DNA of 64,000 nt, from assembly GCA_024529925.1 (NCBI GenBank), contig JAFEUB010001189.1, positions 1 through 64,000 of the forward strand. Direction: 5' to 3'. This stretch comes from Ophthalmolycus amberensis. Lineage: Eukaryota > Chordata > Actinopteri > Perciformes > Zoarcidae. Position 1 is the stretch's first letter, and each line of letters begins with the position of its first letter. The notes beneath the pieces are model-generated. The model saw only the letters and a program-made list of their open reading frames with translations, made no database searches and was not told where the DNA came from. Made by a program: the position numbers and the translations under genes. Below, piece after piece: positions 1 to 13,480 of the stretch.

Positions 1-406
1 CACTGGACCGGTACAGTACGTCTTCAACCTCCATTGTAATAAAGTACTTCTAGTCTCTGTTAGTTCCGACAATGTGTGTATATGTGTGACATAATGGCGA
101 GATCTGGGAACGACGTCACAACAACAACATCCAGCGAAGTCTGATTAGACAGGTTGTAAATAAGTAACGCATTAACCAGTATTTAAACCACGTCATTTGG
201 AATTAAAACCTAAAGTGAGTCCACAGGAAATGTCAGTAAGAATCCGTAATTGCACAAGAAAATCTATAGAATGAGGAAGTAGACCTCTTCTTACAATGCT
301 GTGTCCCCCGATCCCTGATACAATGTGACTATTACCCGCTAGAATGAGGCACGACTCTACAAAAAGCTGTAAACCAATCCAGAATTATCATGTCACTGAA
401 ACGCAC
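1..406 (-). other. fhdc1: fhdc1 intron preceding the off-window C-terminal exon(s)
   Basis: Downstream of the donor at 406-405 (AAG then GTGCGT on the minus strand) no further coding exon is visible up to the left edge. The sequence is AT-rich with no recognisable repeat. The FHDC1 C-terminal tail is normally encoded by one long exon that should begin to the left of this window. Confidence 0.6.
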
Positions 407-3400
407 CTTGACAGCCTTCTTGAACTTGATGCAGAAGTCCTGAAAGATGCGGAAGCACTCGTCCAGCTTAAAGGTGTCCTTGTCCTCACAAAAGAAGTCG
501 ATGAGAGCGTTCCCCTCTTTACGCAGATCCAGCCGGCGTCTCTTCAGGTCCTGCAGCGTCCGCGCTGAACTCTGAGACATCAGGCACATGCATTTTTTTT
601 TATCATTACACTTTTATGGGTGTCATTATTTAAAGCACTTGAGTCAGCAGGCTGTGTATATGAAGTATTTCATACTGCTGCTGAATGCTTCACCTGCAGA
701 AAGGGTTCCAGCTGCTGCAGAAGCTCCTGGTCTTCTTGAACTTTCTCCTCCAGGGATTTAATCCGAACATATAAGGAGGAGAACTCCACCTCGATGTTTT
801 CCACTGAGATTCTACATGAAAACATTACAGCAGGGAAATTCAAATCAGGAAAATGTGCTGAGAGACAATTTTGGTGATTGTCACATTGTCCTAATACTGC
901 CGAGCATGGCAATAGTTGACGACTCTTTCCTGAACCCACTATCAGAATGTCATCCGTTGAAGGTGAAGATATGACCACAGTGAGAAAAACGTTCACATAT
1001 CCTGAGGGAGGGAGGGAGGGAGGGGTAATCTGGTGCAGGAGCTGTGCTGCCTCCACGCAGAGACGACCTTGTGAAGCTGACGTAGCCCGACAGCCACCAG
1101 CATCACACTGCCTTCTGAACATGGCTCTCAAAGTACTACATGTCCGCGTGTTTCAAGAGGCTGGATGTTGCTGTCAATTCAGCAATAAATACAAATGTTA
1201 AAGCTGCGGTTTTGATCAAACGGTTGTACGACTTTTGCCACACAGAAATAAAACATAAAAGAACTATAGGCACTTAAAAATTCAGGTTACTGCATGTACA
1301 AACATTAAAGAGAGGGTATTATGGAGAATAGAATTTGTCTAAACTTGTCGTAAACGTTGGAGTTACTGGTGTCATTAAATAGTACATGAAGCTGCTTTAA
1401 ATGTGATCGGTGCAGGACGAGTCGTGCGGCAAGCTAACAACAGTTTTTTAAGGATACCATGAACCAAATTAAGTTTGTTGAAATTAAACAACCTTTGGGG
1501 GAAAATATTCTAAACTTCACGGTCATAATAATGTAATGCCATGTAATGTCTCTTTTGTTACGGCTACGTTTCCGACCGAGTCTGAAGTTTACCTGGCGGC
1601 GCTCTGGACATCCTGAAGTTTCTCTGGAAACTTGAGCAGCTTCTCGTCCTTTTTCTTTGCCTCCTGCGTGGAGAGAGAGAGAGAGAGAGTGAGACAGATC
1701 ACACAGTTTACATCCAAACTGATTTGTTGCCGAGCATGATGACTCGGCATCATTGCATTGTGAAGGCAGGACCGCTCTTTGTTTGGTGATGCAAGTGCCT
1801 GGCCAGCCTCTCTTTGCTCTGATTGTTTGTTTCCTGTCACCATCTGCTGTCCACCTGCCCTCCTGCAGTCTGCAGTTTACTCATCTACCACTGCTGAGAA
1901 AGATTCATACAAAATAACTTATTTGTGTCTGACAGGTGGAGACTATTGGACTAAAATATGTGTCTCACCTTACTTTGATTTCACACAATAGAAGGTATGA
2001 TATTCATTCCATTAAAGTATATAGAGTAGAGGTTTGACTTAATGCATCCCACTAAGTGAACCTGCAACAATCAATAGCGTTGTGAAACTTTCAATATTAA
2101 CTTGTCTGTTGACTTGTTGTCGGAGAAGTGTTTACGTGGTCATTTTCTGACGCCCCACTTTGCCGTATCGTGTTCGGTTACGGACGACAGTGCATCTCTT
2201 AAAAGGTATCGTGTGCGTCATATTGTATAACTGAAGCCTTCACTAACCATGGCGACAAAGTGCAGCAGGTTCATGCCCGGCTTGTTGGCCTTGGTGTCGG
2301 CCAATGAGAGGAGGGATGACAGCTTGAAGCCCACAGCGTTGCCTGCGTAACCGCCCTGAGAAGCACAGAAGGACCAATCAAAGATCTCACAGAGACACAA
2401 GCAAGACGTTGAAGGAGAAAGCTGGTGATATTCTGTATTTCTTCTCTGCGACAAAGATCAAATTTATTTAAAGGAATAAGTTGATATTTTGAGAAATATA
2501 TGGACTCACAGCGTTCATGATGTTTCCAGCTTGCAGCACCAGATGCAGGATGGCATGAAGCTCCTCGCAGCTCATCAGCTCTACATGATGAGATCAATAT
2601 AAACTCACTTAAAGAGCATCCAGAGCAGATCTCAGCAGCCCATCACACACTACTTCACTTTAGCAGCTCCACACAGAACGACTGTCAGCAGGAAGAATGA
2701 CTCCTACTCATAGAAAGACGACATTAATGTCATTTCGACCAGCTGACCTTTTAGGACCATCAGAAAGGGTAAATAGTACATACCGTTGAAAGTTTTAATT
2801 AAATGGTGTCACAACAGTTCAACTTAATTTGTCCCATGCGGTGTTTAACTGATGGCTCTGCATTGCAGGGAAAAGGTCACAGTACTGTAGAAGAGGGTTT
2901 AAGAAAACTCCAATAAACCACAGAGCGGCAGGACAGTGTGACTCAGCTAAAACTACACCGGCTCAAGGATGGTTGCAACAAAATGCACTGTTAAGTATTT
3001 CTAACAGTTTCCTGGTCAGTTTATAAACACTAATAAAGGTGTGTGTGCGTCATTTTACTGTAAATTACAAATTTAACAACACATGGCATTTTAAGCATGT
3101 TGTTGTAGCTCAAGGGATGCGATGTTAGTCGGTCAGACTGAAATACTATCAGATGGATTGTCGTGAAATTTAGTTCAGACGTTCACATCCCTTTCAGGAT
3201 TGACTGTACTTTGGTGAACCCTTAACTTTTTATTCAGTGCTATCACCGGGTCAATAGGTCCAATAATTTGGTTTTACCAAATACCTGCAGAATGAATAAC
3301 ATTCATATCAGCCTTAGCCGTTAGCATACTACATAAACTCAAATTGGTGAACACAGTAAACATATCTGCTAAACAGCTGCATATAGAAACACGTCACACT

Positions 3401-6400
3401 GTGTACGCCATTACAGCTGTATTACAGCAGATAGTGCTAAGAGGCATCGGTAAAAAAACTAAAGTATAATAATTTAGTATACAAACCAATTAGACACAAC
3501 AAATAAATGTCGTAGACAGATTGATCAGACCCCATGTATTATTTATAGGTATTTTAAAAAATCAACAATACAAAGATGACACAGCCTCGTCTTTCCATTC
3601 TGTCCCCACATCACCGTATCTCAGGTGACCCATTCCTACTTCTTGTTAAGCAGCTCAAATATCTGGGTCACCTGTCTGAGCACATGTGACTGTGTGTGTG
3701 TGTGTGTGTGACGGCAGCAGAGCCCGTGTGTTATTACCTTTAGTGGCGACGTGGACGACATCGATCTCGCGGCTCATCACAGCACAGGAAGGGACGAACT
3801 CTTCGCGGAGGACAATGGCCTCGATCCGCACCTCGAACCTGTCGGAGACGAAGCCGTTAAATCTGTGATCTGAGGAACTGGCTATGTTTCTGCAGAGAAG
3901 CCTCAACATTATTTCCACTGTTACATCTCCAGGATGATGGATGGGGAAACAGGAGGGAACATTATCGACTCGGGATTTTCCAACCTTCAAACTTCATGCC
4001 CTGTTTTTGTTTTTGCTCGGATGTATTTTAGGAAGCCTTTTGTAACACCGTGGCCAGGGACTACAGATGAATTAATCGCCTTTCATGGCATTTTTTATTT
4101 TTTTTACCATGTGTATTAATCAATTTGCACTGTTCCTTCTCTCAAATTAACAAAACTAAGTAAATAATAAAAGTAAACTGACTTTATTTTAGGCTAAGTG
4201 GCAGTGGGAGCTGATGGATGCACCTCATGACTCATTTAAAAAGTACTTCCTTCATTTAATACTATTGTATTACTTCTCAATTATTCACCCCCGTAGTGTG
4301 ACTACAACTGTACTTTAATATGTTATGTGTTGTTGCAAAAAAACAAAAAAAACATTAAATGTGAAAAATGTAAGTGACTTGGAGACTTCTTTGCAGGTAA
4401 TTTAAACATTTTGGGAGGAGTTTACGAATGCCTATCTTTGCTAATTCTGGTGCATTACAGTTTAAATGCACTGTCCCAGCTAAATAAATGCATACATACA
4501 AATGCAATACTTTTGTATGAACACATGTGAATGAGGAACAAGTTTGTTGGAAAGTTCCCACAAAATGCAAATCCTTACTCCCAAAACTGACACTGGAACC
4601 CCTTTTTTCTTTGGTCAACTCTCCCTTTGACTGAATGACACTATGTACACACCATTTAAATCAACTTACTTACCGAGGCACCTGGATCAAGAGGAACATA
4701 AAGGAATCAACCAGTGTCAGCTTGTCCGGGTCTCCTTTAAACGCCTGAAGTTTCTTGATCTGTCGATAGAGAAAGAGGAAGCTCAGCAGGCTCTATTGTC
4801 TTCCATCTACATTCACAGTCTGTTATCACCAGGTTTGGTCTTTTGATTCAAAAAAAGCGTCACACTATTCAGAAGTTGCTAAAAAGCCACACAGACATTC
4901 ATAAACACAAACCTCCTCTACGTCAGGCAGGAGCTTCAGCAGGTCTCTGAGCAGCGCCGCTCCGTAGATCTTTCCCTCTCCTCGTCGTACGTCTTCAACA
5001 ATGGAGCGGTTGGACCTGAAAACACATTCGCGTTTATTTCAATTAAACTCACTGATGAACAGCACAGGTGCTCTGTGTTTACACAGGGACTAAACAAATC
5101 CCCCCCAACATACTGACAGTGACAATGTTCAACTGTATATGCGAGCATTTCTTTGCTCCTTCTTACGACACGATATTCACAATTCAACACGTATTTTCAA
5201 TCACGTCTCATTATCTGTCGTGACATTGATCTGTGACACACCCAAGTCACCAGTGCTGCAACACAATTCCCAATTACATCACTGCTATAAACAAAAAAAA
5301 CAAAACAATATCCAGTAAGCTGACACTTCACAACATGACGTAACCCGATGCGGCGGCTCGGCGGCAACAAGATTCAACCCTTGTTGTATGAGATACATGT
5401 TTATCCAACTCTTCAGGCTGCAGTCAGACTCAACAATCATTGTAACAGTAGAACAGTCATTTTGGACACTATAGATTTTCAAACTGGCACAGCATGAAAA
5501 CTCTTTTGTTGCTACATAAGAGTTGCATGCCGTGTGTTATTTTTGAGCCTAAATACAGGGATTGTTGCATTATTGATTTTCATGAACTGATAAGAGAGAA
5601 TAAGATATTAATATTCAAGTAAGGTGATTGCACACTAATTAAAAAAGTCATGGATATTGTATTCCATTTCTGCCGATAAACCCCCCCTTAATCAACACAC
5701 TGCTGAATGGCTGTAAGAACAATGTATTAAATGCTATATGACGAGTTCTGTACTTTGAAATGACATCGTGAAAACTGACTCAAAGCATTAATAGGATAGG
5801 ATAGGGGATCCATATATAGGAAAGAGGATAAATGCATATTAGAGATCTACAAAAAATAAACACTACCAGTGATGAGGTCCTGACTCAGTGCAGTATGGCT
5901 GACATTCAAATGTCATTAAAATACAGTGGGGAGCCATGCAAATACACCGCCATGCAAAAAAAGATACCGAAAACACTCCACACGGCAGACAGAAAACACA
6001 ACGATCAAACACATCTCCAGATCTCCAGAACTAAAATACCTTTATGAAAACATTTGATGTGAGATTTCGGCAAAACCGTGATTCATATTTGATCAGCGCC
6101 GCCGAGTTTGACAGTTTGATCGGAGTTCACGATCAGTGATTGACAGCTGCGTTAAGAGACTCCTCGGCTCTGATTGGTTGGTTTTCTTCACAGCTTATCA
6201 GTCGCATGTGCTGCTGTCTGGATGTAGTGACTGTTTTAAGCAAAAATGCCCAAAAGTAATTTTTATTGAAGTTAGCTTTAATGTTTTTTGGGAGTTTTTT
6301 TTTTCTCATCCTAAGCGAGGGTATCGTATGTTGGACAGATTGTAAAGCCTGATTTGTGATGTTGGGCTGTATAAATAACATTGACCTGACTTACAGGGGA

Positions 6401-9149
6401 AACAGAACAGTGGCATTTCCCATCAAATTGATAAAGCGCACTCACATTTCAGTGTTCGGACAGTCACCGGGTAAAATGAATTAATGAATAAAATGAGGAC
6501 AAGCGATCGACAGTATGTTTTGGCTCTTTCACAGTCAAGAGTTTGTCATCCGACACATCTGCCCATACGACTTCTGGAGCATTACTTCCAGTCATCGATG
6601 CGTCAACTTTACAAAAGTCAAACTGATCATATTTGCTCTTCAGATCCGCACAAACCAGCAACTGTATGGTCATCAACGGACATGCGGGAAATAACACAAA
6701 GCTAGGCGAAGCAGTCTTTGGAAAGCACTCTCCACCGCCATCATTAAAACACCAGTGAGGGAATAACAAGTCTTATTAGACTCCAGAGAGAATCCATAAC
6801 AAGGAGCATCACAGCTGCTGAGACGTTTAAGGCTGGGTTTATTTTAATTTGTCTGAAATCTGTAAATACTCCACTGAGCTCTATGGAAGCAGCTCTTCCG
6901 TCAGGTAGTGAAGCAGGTGGGAGACTTACTTCTTGAACTGCTTCAGGAAAATTCCCACATTCATCCCCCTCTTGGAGTCAAGGATGCTGATCTGAAAACA
7001 AATGAGAGAAGTGATTCATGAATGTGCTGTAGTTGTGGTCAAACACCCAATGAAACACCCATATGAACCCACACCCCTACATTCTTTTAAACTCCTGATT
7101 GTTGTTGCTTGTGTTACCTGGAGTACACCCCCCCCCCCCACCACCCATAGTCACACTATGGGACACTTGGTTCTCGCCTCCTTCATCAACAATGGCAACA
7201 GGTGACAGTACAGTATGTACATTCTTAAAAAAGGCTCCCTCACAAGACATAATTAGGGTTTTTAAATAGTAATTAGAGACTTTTGTGGTTTGAATGAAAT
7301 ATGATGTACAGGTGAGGAGGAGGAAGATGAGTGAAGAAGAATAATTAACGTCAACCTAAAGATATGTAATATTGAGCTGAAATGATTAGTTGATTGACAG
7401 TAAATCAATTGCAGACAATTTGAACTGTTGTATGTTGTATGTACATAAACGATAATATAAACAATTCAATTTTGAAGACATTTTTCAAACAAAATATTTT
7501 CTGGTTCAGTCTTTTCCCGTGTGAAGACTTGCTGCTTTTCTCTGTGTGAGATAATTACAAATTTAATATCTTCAAGTTTTGGACTGTTGGCAAAATTTGT
7601 GACAGCATTTGTCACATTTCATAGACTGAACAATCAATAAATAATTGATTACTTGTGAGTGAAACTGTTTGCAGCTCTAATATAATGAACATGGATCGAC
7701 TTCCCTTGTGACTGTGACAGCAATGTAAGGTCTGATAAAAAACATTACACAAAGAGCAGCACCTGGAGATACAGTATGCTTCTTTGTGCATTATCTCAAT
7801 CTCCCAGAGGAGTGTTTAGAAACAACTTTTCCCTGCAAACTGCTCACTTAGACCAGCTGCAGCCAGCTCATTGTGAGGACACAGAGGCCAGTTATTCTGA
7901 GACATGAGTCTCCCTTCGCCTCACGCTCGTATTAAATTACAGTTCACATGTTACTTTACAGGAGTCCAATATGACGCAAGCATGCTTTTGTTGTGTTTAT
8001 GAACACAATCGTTCCTTACTCAAAGAAAAGCTGTAACTGAGCACTGTTGCCTAACGTGTCCCTGCAGGGATATCTTAACACAGTGGGAGCAGGGTAGAGT
8101 TTTGTACTGTATGTATGGCTATGAATCTGGGACTTTCTGATCCTGTCAGTTCAGGACCAGAGGTAACCAGCATGTTATGCACATGTTTGCAAAAATAATG
8201 GTAAGAGTTTGTAGGCATTAGGACTCCATATTTCTACGAATCAAGCGGAGAAGCTGAGATTTGTAATGACAGCATCAGGGACTGAAACAGAATAACAACA
8301 ATCTAATATTGTCCGTGACACATTTTAGAGCATTTCAGTTGGCAGACCTTCATCAGGAGAGATTCAGGCCTGACTGTGACTGATTTCTTCTCAGTTTACA
8401 GAGTTTTTTTTTTTAATTAGAAGAAAATAATATAAAAACGAGTTAAGCAAGTAAAAAGAACTTGTGAAAACATTGTCACACATCACAAATAAGGGCACTT
8501 GTGTCGTAATCTTATTGGTCTGAAGTAAATCCAGGGAATTATTTACCAGACATGGGCCACTTTAATTCTAAGAGGATTGATGTATAATCACTGTGTCAGC
8601 ACTCTTAACTCCACCGTCACCTGTCGTCTTTGGTCATGAATGTCTTTTCAGCGTTGCTGGTGTCAGCACACTCACCTCATCCTTGCTGCTCTCCTTGAAG
8701 GAGCGAGTCCTGGAGCCACGGGTTGAGGTTCCAGAGGCCGGCGTCCCCCCACGTGCGCCTGTCGCCGTGTCCTCCTGCTGCCCGAACAGCTCCTCCACAG
8801 AGCGAACATCGATCTGATACTGCTGCTGCCGCACCGCCATCGTCCAGATGTTGGGCTTCCCGCGCACCTTCTCCTCCGGTATCGGCTTCCAGAAGAAGCT
8901 GCGGACGCGGCGCTTCTTCCGTGCGTTGTGGTTGGTGAAGGTGGGGGGCGGGGGCGGAAGGGGAGGAGGTGGGGGAGCTTCGTGCTTAGAGGTGTGAGGG
9001 GCATCGCCGGCGGAAGGTAGGGAGGTGCGAGTGTGTCCAGACATAGAGGAGGGGTCAGAGGTGGTGATGGAGGAAGTGGTGCAGCTGCTACCCTCGCTGC
9101 TGCAGCTCTCCGGCTCATCGGTTGCGGATGGACAACTCATAACAAGCAT
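407..9149 (-). CDS. fhdc1: FH2 domain-containing protein 1 (inverted-type formin), N-terminal 453 codons; C-terminus beyond window
   Basis: Ten coding exons are visible in transcript order: 9149-8676, 6991-6930, 5015-4913, 4759-4674, 3838-3738, 2580-2510, 2355-2248, 1663-1593, 811-694 and 571-407. All have GT-AG borders and phases sum to 453 codons without a stop. The start is the ATG at 9149 (MLVMSC, like MHVMNC in mammals); another ATG lies three codons on. Residues 59-69 are a short proline-rich FH1 stretch. From about residue 77 the basic RKKRRVRSFFWKPIPEE segment opens the FH2 domain, and the hallmark AGNAVGFKLSSLL and DTKANKPGMNLLHF motifs follow. FHDC1 is known as an actin-nucleating and microtubule-associated formin acting in Golgi organisation and cilium assembly. 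The usual large disordered C-terminal exon must lie left of base 1. The downstream position relative to arfip1 matches human 4q31, which favours fhdc1, but a teleost paralogue is not excluded. Introns contain repeats only. Confidence 0.9.
1671..1689. repeat. (GA)n microsatellite inside a splice-acceptor polypyrimidine tract
   Basis: A 19-base GA run is CT on the minus strand and ends about 4 bases from the CACGCAG acceptor of the fhdc1 exon 1663-1593. The microsatellite is therefore the polypyrimidine tract of that intron. Confidence 0.85.
2470..2502. repeat. Short fragment of the dispersed fish TIR repeat (family 1)
   Basis: The segment beginning TTTAAAGGAATAAGTTGATA and ending near GAGAAATATA resembles the terminal inverted repeat of the element described at 25357-25796. 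Only about 30 bases are present, immediately upstream (plus-strand sense) of the fhdc1 exon 2580-2510. Confidence 0.5.
3110..3330. repeat. Dispersed fish repeat fragment
   Basis: The block from about TGTAGCTCAAGGGATGC to ATATCAGCCTTAGCC contains phrases typical of a very common interspersed repeat of teleosts: a GGATTGTCGTGAAATTTAG-like segment, then a CTTTGGTGAACCCTTAAC-like segment, then TTTACCAAATACCTGCAGA. It lies in an fhdc1 intron and has no coding capacity. The family name was not assigned; recognition is from memory. Confidence 0.5.
3691..3710. repeat. (TG)n microsatellite
   Basis: Ten TG units lie in the fhdc1 intron about 30 bases beyond the donor of exon 3838-3738. No function is inferred. 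Confidence 0.9.
5622..5715. repeat. Fragment of dispersed repeat family 2
   Basis: This segment contains ATTCCATTTCTGCCGATAAA followed by a C-run and AACACACTG. It matches, in reverse orientation, the inner and terminal part of the element at 28795-29047. Only one end is retained. It lies in an fhdc1 intron. Confidence 0.55.
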
Positions 9150-11521
9150 CACAGGGAGAAGCAGTCAGCATATGAGCTGTGGTTCCTCTTTTTTTTTTTT
9201 ATTATTTCCAAAAGATTTCCTTTTAACTGCGTCAATTTGCTCTGAAGAACATCAAAATGCTGCAGTGTATGTCCCCTCACTGCCGGAAGAAGGTAGATGT
9301 CCCTTCATCTGGTCACAATGAAGGGAGCACATCCTTTGATTCTGTCCATGTCCATCACTCAGCTGGTCATCCATCGTGCTGAGCAGAGCCTTTGAAGGTT
9401 ACCTCCCAGAGGGAGAGGGCGGGCGGCAGCGGCGATGGCCATGGAGCTACGAAAGCTAAAAAAAAAAAAAGGAACAGCATAGGACAGGATTATACAGAGG
9501 TAGTCATGCGTGTTGTCATGGACAATCTGAAATTTGGGGGAAATGAAGGGGTGAGACAGATCAAAAGAGAAGGGGTACCCAGTCAAAGGGGCTCACAATG
9601 AGGGAAATGGCAAATCCTATTTTTTCCTATTTTTGAAGGGCTTTGAAGTCGGGCTCTCGGGTGTGTAATGGTCAAGAGACATTACACCCACAGCTTAGCT
9701 TCTGTTACACAGTTTGGTATCATTTTCATTCTTAAGGAGTGTGGTGGACAAAATGTTGTACCCGCTTTGTGTGACTCTTTTGATGCTGAAATAAAGAATA
9801 CCAAAAAGCAGAGGTTCTTTATTGTGTTCAATTATCACAACAGAGCAAAGATGGGGGCCGATGGCCAATGTTACAGACATTTTGGTCTCAGACTGATAGG
9901 AACAACAATGAAAAACAAACGGCCAGCAACCAAAACAAGCGGCCCGAAGGCCTTGGTGCTGGAACATTCTCACACAACACAGTTAGTTATCTTTGTGCAC
10001 AGGCATGGGAGAATTCTTCTTTTACACAACAGAGACACGGTGAAGTTCAACAAAGTTCTATACTAAGTAAGTATATACTACGTAAAAAAAAAATATCATT
10101 ACAGGAGTTCTCATGTAGCGGGCCACTGAGAGAGATAAAAAAGTTATTGCAGGTTAAAACAAAAAGTCTCATTTAAAAATGTTATGCAGCACAAAGGATC
10201 TGTACTGCTCTTGCAATAAAATGTCTGTATGTCTGTTCAATTATTTCTGGCTGTTCAGTGTTAATCGAATTCATTTGATTAATTTATTTCCCGCAGAGGC
10301 AGTAGAAGTGTAACCAAGTGAAACCCAACAATTACTAAAAACCAAACCAGACAGATTTAAATCAGAGGAATAGATACCATTCAACATTCAGGACTGACTG
10401 TAGTTTAATGGAAAACAACCAGCGGTCTCTTATGTATTCAAACCATCTGCTGCCATAAGAGCCTGTCACGTATAGTAACACCATTAACAAACAACACAGG
10501 GCACCAGAAAAAAAAGTTGAAATTGAGTCGAACTTTGTCAGATTGCTCTGCAAGGTCACCCTTGAAAAGAATGTGACAGCAAATCCCTCCGAAGCAACTA
10601 CAAAGGACATTTACGTCTTGGTACCAGGCCAACAAACGATAGCACAGCTTAATCTGTAAACTGCACACTATTAGAAGATTAAACCTCTACAATGTGAGTC
10701 ATTCAAAACACCAGAGGATAATCTATTTAACTGGTTGTTGATAATGTGGTAAAGGACAATGGGAGAACACAACCAGTCTTCAACCTCACAGAACAAAAGG
10801 AAAGGAAGTACTTCCCCTCCCTCTCTCTCTCTCTCTGTCTCTGTCTTTGTCAACGGTTGCCCTGTAGCTCTCGGTTGGAGGGAAACTGATTCTGTTTCAG
10901 GAGGACCACACATCACTCACTTACAGTGATCGGATACTCTTCTTGGCCTAAACAAAGAGATGAGTCGTGCTTCTCACCAAAAAAAACAGGAGATAAATCA
11001 AAGGCATGGTGGTGGATGGGGGCGATAATTGCTGTCAGCAGGTTAACAGAAATAATTTGGTAATTTTCTGTCTTTGGGATGCGTTTAGATAAAAAATAAA
11101 TAAATAATTGGTACAAAACACTGCATGGCCACTTTGTGGTTTCTAGAATCAAGTATCATCTTATAAAACGTGATAATATCTTAGTAGGAACCTCCGATTC
11201 GTTAGCAGCCTTTTCCACCTGATACCCAGGGAAGATGAATAATTAAGAAAGCAGACATCACATATGGCCTCATGTTGCCAACATCAGCCTGCACACTCAG
11301 CTGTCCCGTCCTCAGAGCTGGACCACACCGTCGCTCATGTCTAATTCATAAGACTGTGTGAGAACATCTGACCTCACCCTGAGTCATCTTCTTCTTCTGT
11401 GGTGTTAAAAAACGTGGCTACATCTAACAGATGCTATGGAGAACTAAGGAACAAAGAGTTAATCTGTCCCGTCTCTTTTGTTACCCTTTTCCTCATTATT
11501 CTGGTCCTCTCAGCTGCTTTA

Positions 11522-11788
11522 ACAGAGGAATAGTTTGACATTTTAAGGAATAAATGTATTCGCTAACACTCTCACACACACACACTAAATAGAAAGCTAC
11601 AGCTAGGGGGTGGTTAGCTTAGATTAGCTTAATTTAGCATGCTAGAAACTGGGTGAAACAGTAAAATAACTAGTTTACTAACATGTTTTATCTTGTTTAA
11701 ATAATCAGTACAATAAATCAAAGTCTTGAGACTCCGAAGTCACTTCGGCTGGCCAAGAACTAGTCCAGCACTTAACCATAAACGTGCC
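11522..11788. repeat. Family 1 TIR/foldback element, partial copy
   Basis: The copy starts with GAGGAATAGTTTGACATTTT and carries GAAAGCTACAGCTAGG, GGTTAGCTTAG and a centre reading GAAGTCACTTCGGCTGGCCA, then AGTCCAGCAC. These blocks recur in the same order in the copies at 25.4, 51.3 and 54.0 kb. The second arm is missing after about 11788. It is a nonautonomous element with no open frame. Confidence 0.6.
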
Positions 11789-13112
11789 ATAGACGTGCAC
11801 AAATGCTAACTCATCTCCGGGTGAAAGGACTCATTCAATGCAGCGCTTTCGTGCTCAGGCTCCAGGTACATTAATCCTGCCTCTCTAAAGAAATCAGCTC
11901 CGTGACAGTGATGGATTTGTGGTATTTCACAATTAATATAATTATATTTCAACCAACCAACAAGGCTGTACCTGACATCCTTTGCCTAAAATGATTTACA
12001 GAGGAAACACACCTGTCAGTAACTCTATACAGAGAAGCCCTGAGGGAGAGAGAAGCAGTCAGTGAGTCCGGATTCCCCACATCCACCTGCTGCCGTGAAT
12101 GAACATAGATTGTGGGGCTGAAGGCCCACCTGTCGTCGACCCCGAGGCTTTCCCCATCAGTCTTCATTAGCGACAAGAGATAAGCCCAGATCAGCGGGTC
12201 AAAGGTAACATTAATGTAGAAATGGACAGCAGTGGTCTCAAGGAATCAAAGACAAATCCGAGGTAGAGGTTCTGTCGGGTACACTGACTGAGACCAAACC
12301 CAGGACCCAAGACGAGCCAGGAGACTTATTGTGTCTGCTTAGGGGCCCTTTCTATTGCTGTTTGTCTCGTGTTGTCTACATTTTAGAGGTTGAAACCAAA
12401 TTATTTCAAATTGTTTGCAGATGAATAATCTGCCTATCAGCTAATGAATAGGTTGAGGAGTATGAAAATGATGCAATAGCCTTTGGAGTCACCAGATCTT
12501 AATCCACCCATGTGAGATTTTGGGTGGACTTGTCCAAAAGCACCTAGTGAGCAAATATATTTTGAAAGAATGGCGTCCAGGCTAGAGACTGAGAGAAGAT
12601 GCCAAATCCACTTCAGTCTCGTACTTTCCTTTGTCACCTGTCTTTAGTTTCATAATAAACAAAAAGTGACGCACAGAGACCTCTGACTGCCTGCCGGATT
12701 ATTTTCCTTTTCTTGTTCTATAAAAAAACTCCATTCTGAAAAAGTGATTTTAAACCGGAGGTAACTGTCAACAAGCTTCCAGGGAGCCACCTGGTCCAAA
12801 ACAAATAAAATCCGCTCTCACTCACAACTCTGTAATGCTGAGGGTCAAGGGAGCCACCGGCTGCTCTAATAATCCCCTGCTGCTGACTTCCAGTTCACTT
12901 TGCCGAGGGTCAGTGAACACCCCGCAGAGCCGAGGTCTTTCACTGACCCCGGAGGGGCGAAGAGGTGCGTTCGGTAGGAATTTGCCCAGTCGTGCTCCAT
13001 CAACATTACCATGGGAACGCTCGTTAGCAGAGAGGCGTTTTGTGTGGGGCTCAGTGGGATGTCGCTGTCAGACCTGTTTGTTTTTGATCTCTACTTGTCC
13101 AAACGGTGGCGA

Positions 13113-13132
13113 GGGGGGGGGGGGGGGGGGGG
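13113..13132. repeat. Poly-G run (20 G)
   Basis: Twenty consecutive G on the plus strand in the fhdc1 intron, with quadruplex potential. Its exact length is prone to assembly error. Confidence 0.85.
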
Positions 13133-13441
13133 AAGCCAGTAACGGGTCTTTAGTGGCACTGAGATGTGTTTCAGTGCCCAAGATGACATTCTCAATTGTC
13201 TTCTTTTGTCCAAAATTCAAAGATGTTCAGTTTAAAAAGGAAATATAATAGAAAATATTCACATTTAAGACGCTGGAGTAAGAGACTCGTGACTTTTTTT
13301 GATTTAATAGTTGACAACTAATGGATGAATCGTTGCCGCTCTTCTTCACAGCGCTGGCTTATCTCTCTGATTTCCATGTCTTGTTTACAATAGAGAGGAC
13401 ACACAATAGAGAGAGAGAGAGTGGAGCATATTCTCAGCAAC

Positions 13442-13445
<4 letters not shown>

Positions 13446-13479
<34 letters not shown>
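13446..13479. repeat. (CA)n microsatellite
   Basis: About 17 CA units in the fhdc1 first intron, preceded by a short GA run at 13411-13422. Confidence 0.9.

Positions 13480-13480
<1 letters not shown>

Noticed and set aside
9668..10066. 132-codon plus-strand ORF as a gene
   Set aside because: No family motif, no splice signals and no promoter; codon content looks random. It lies within the fhdc1 first intron.
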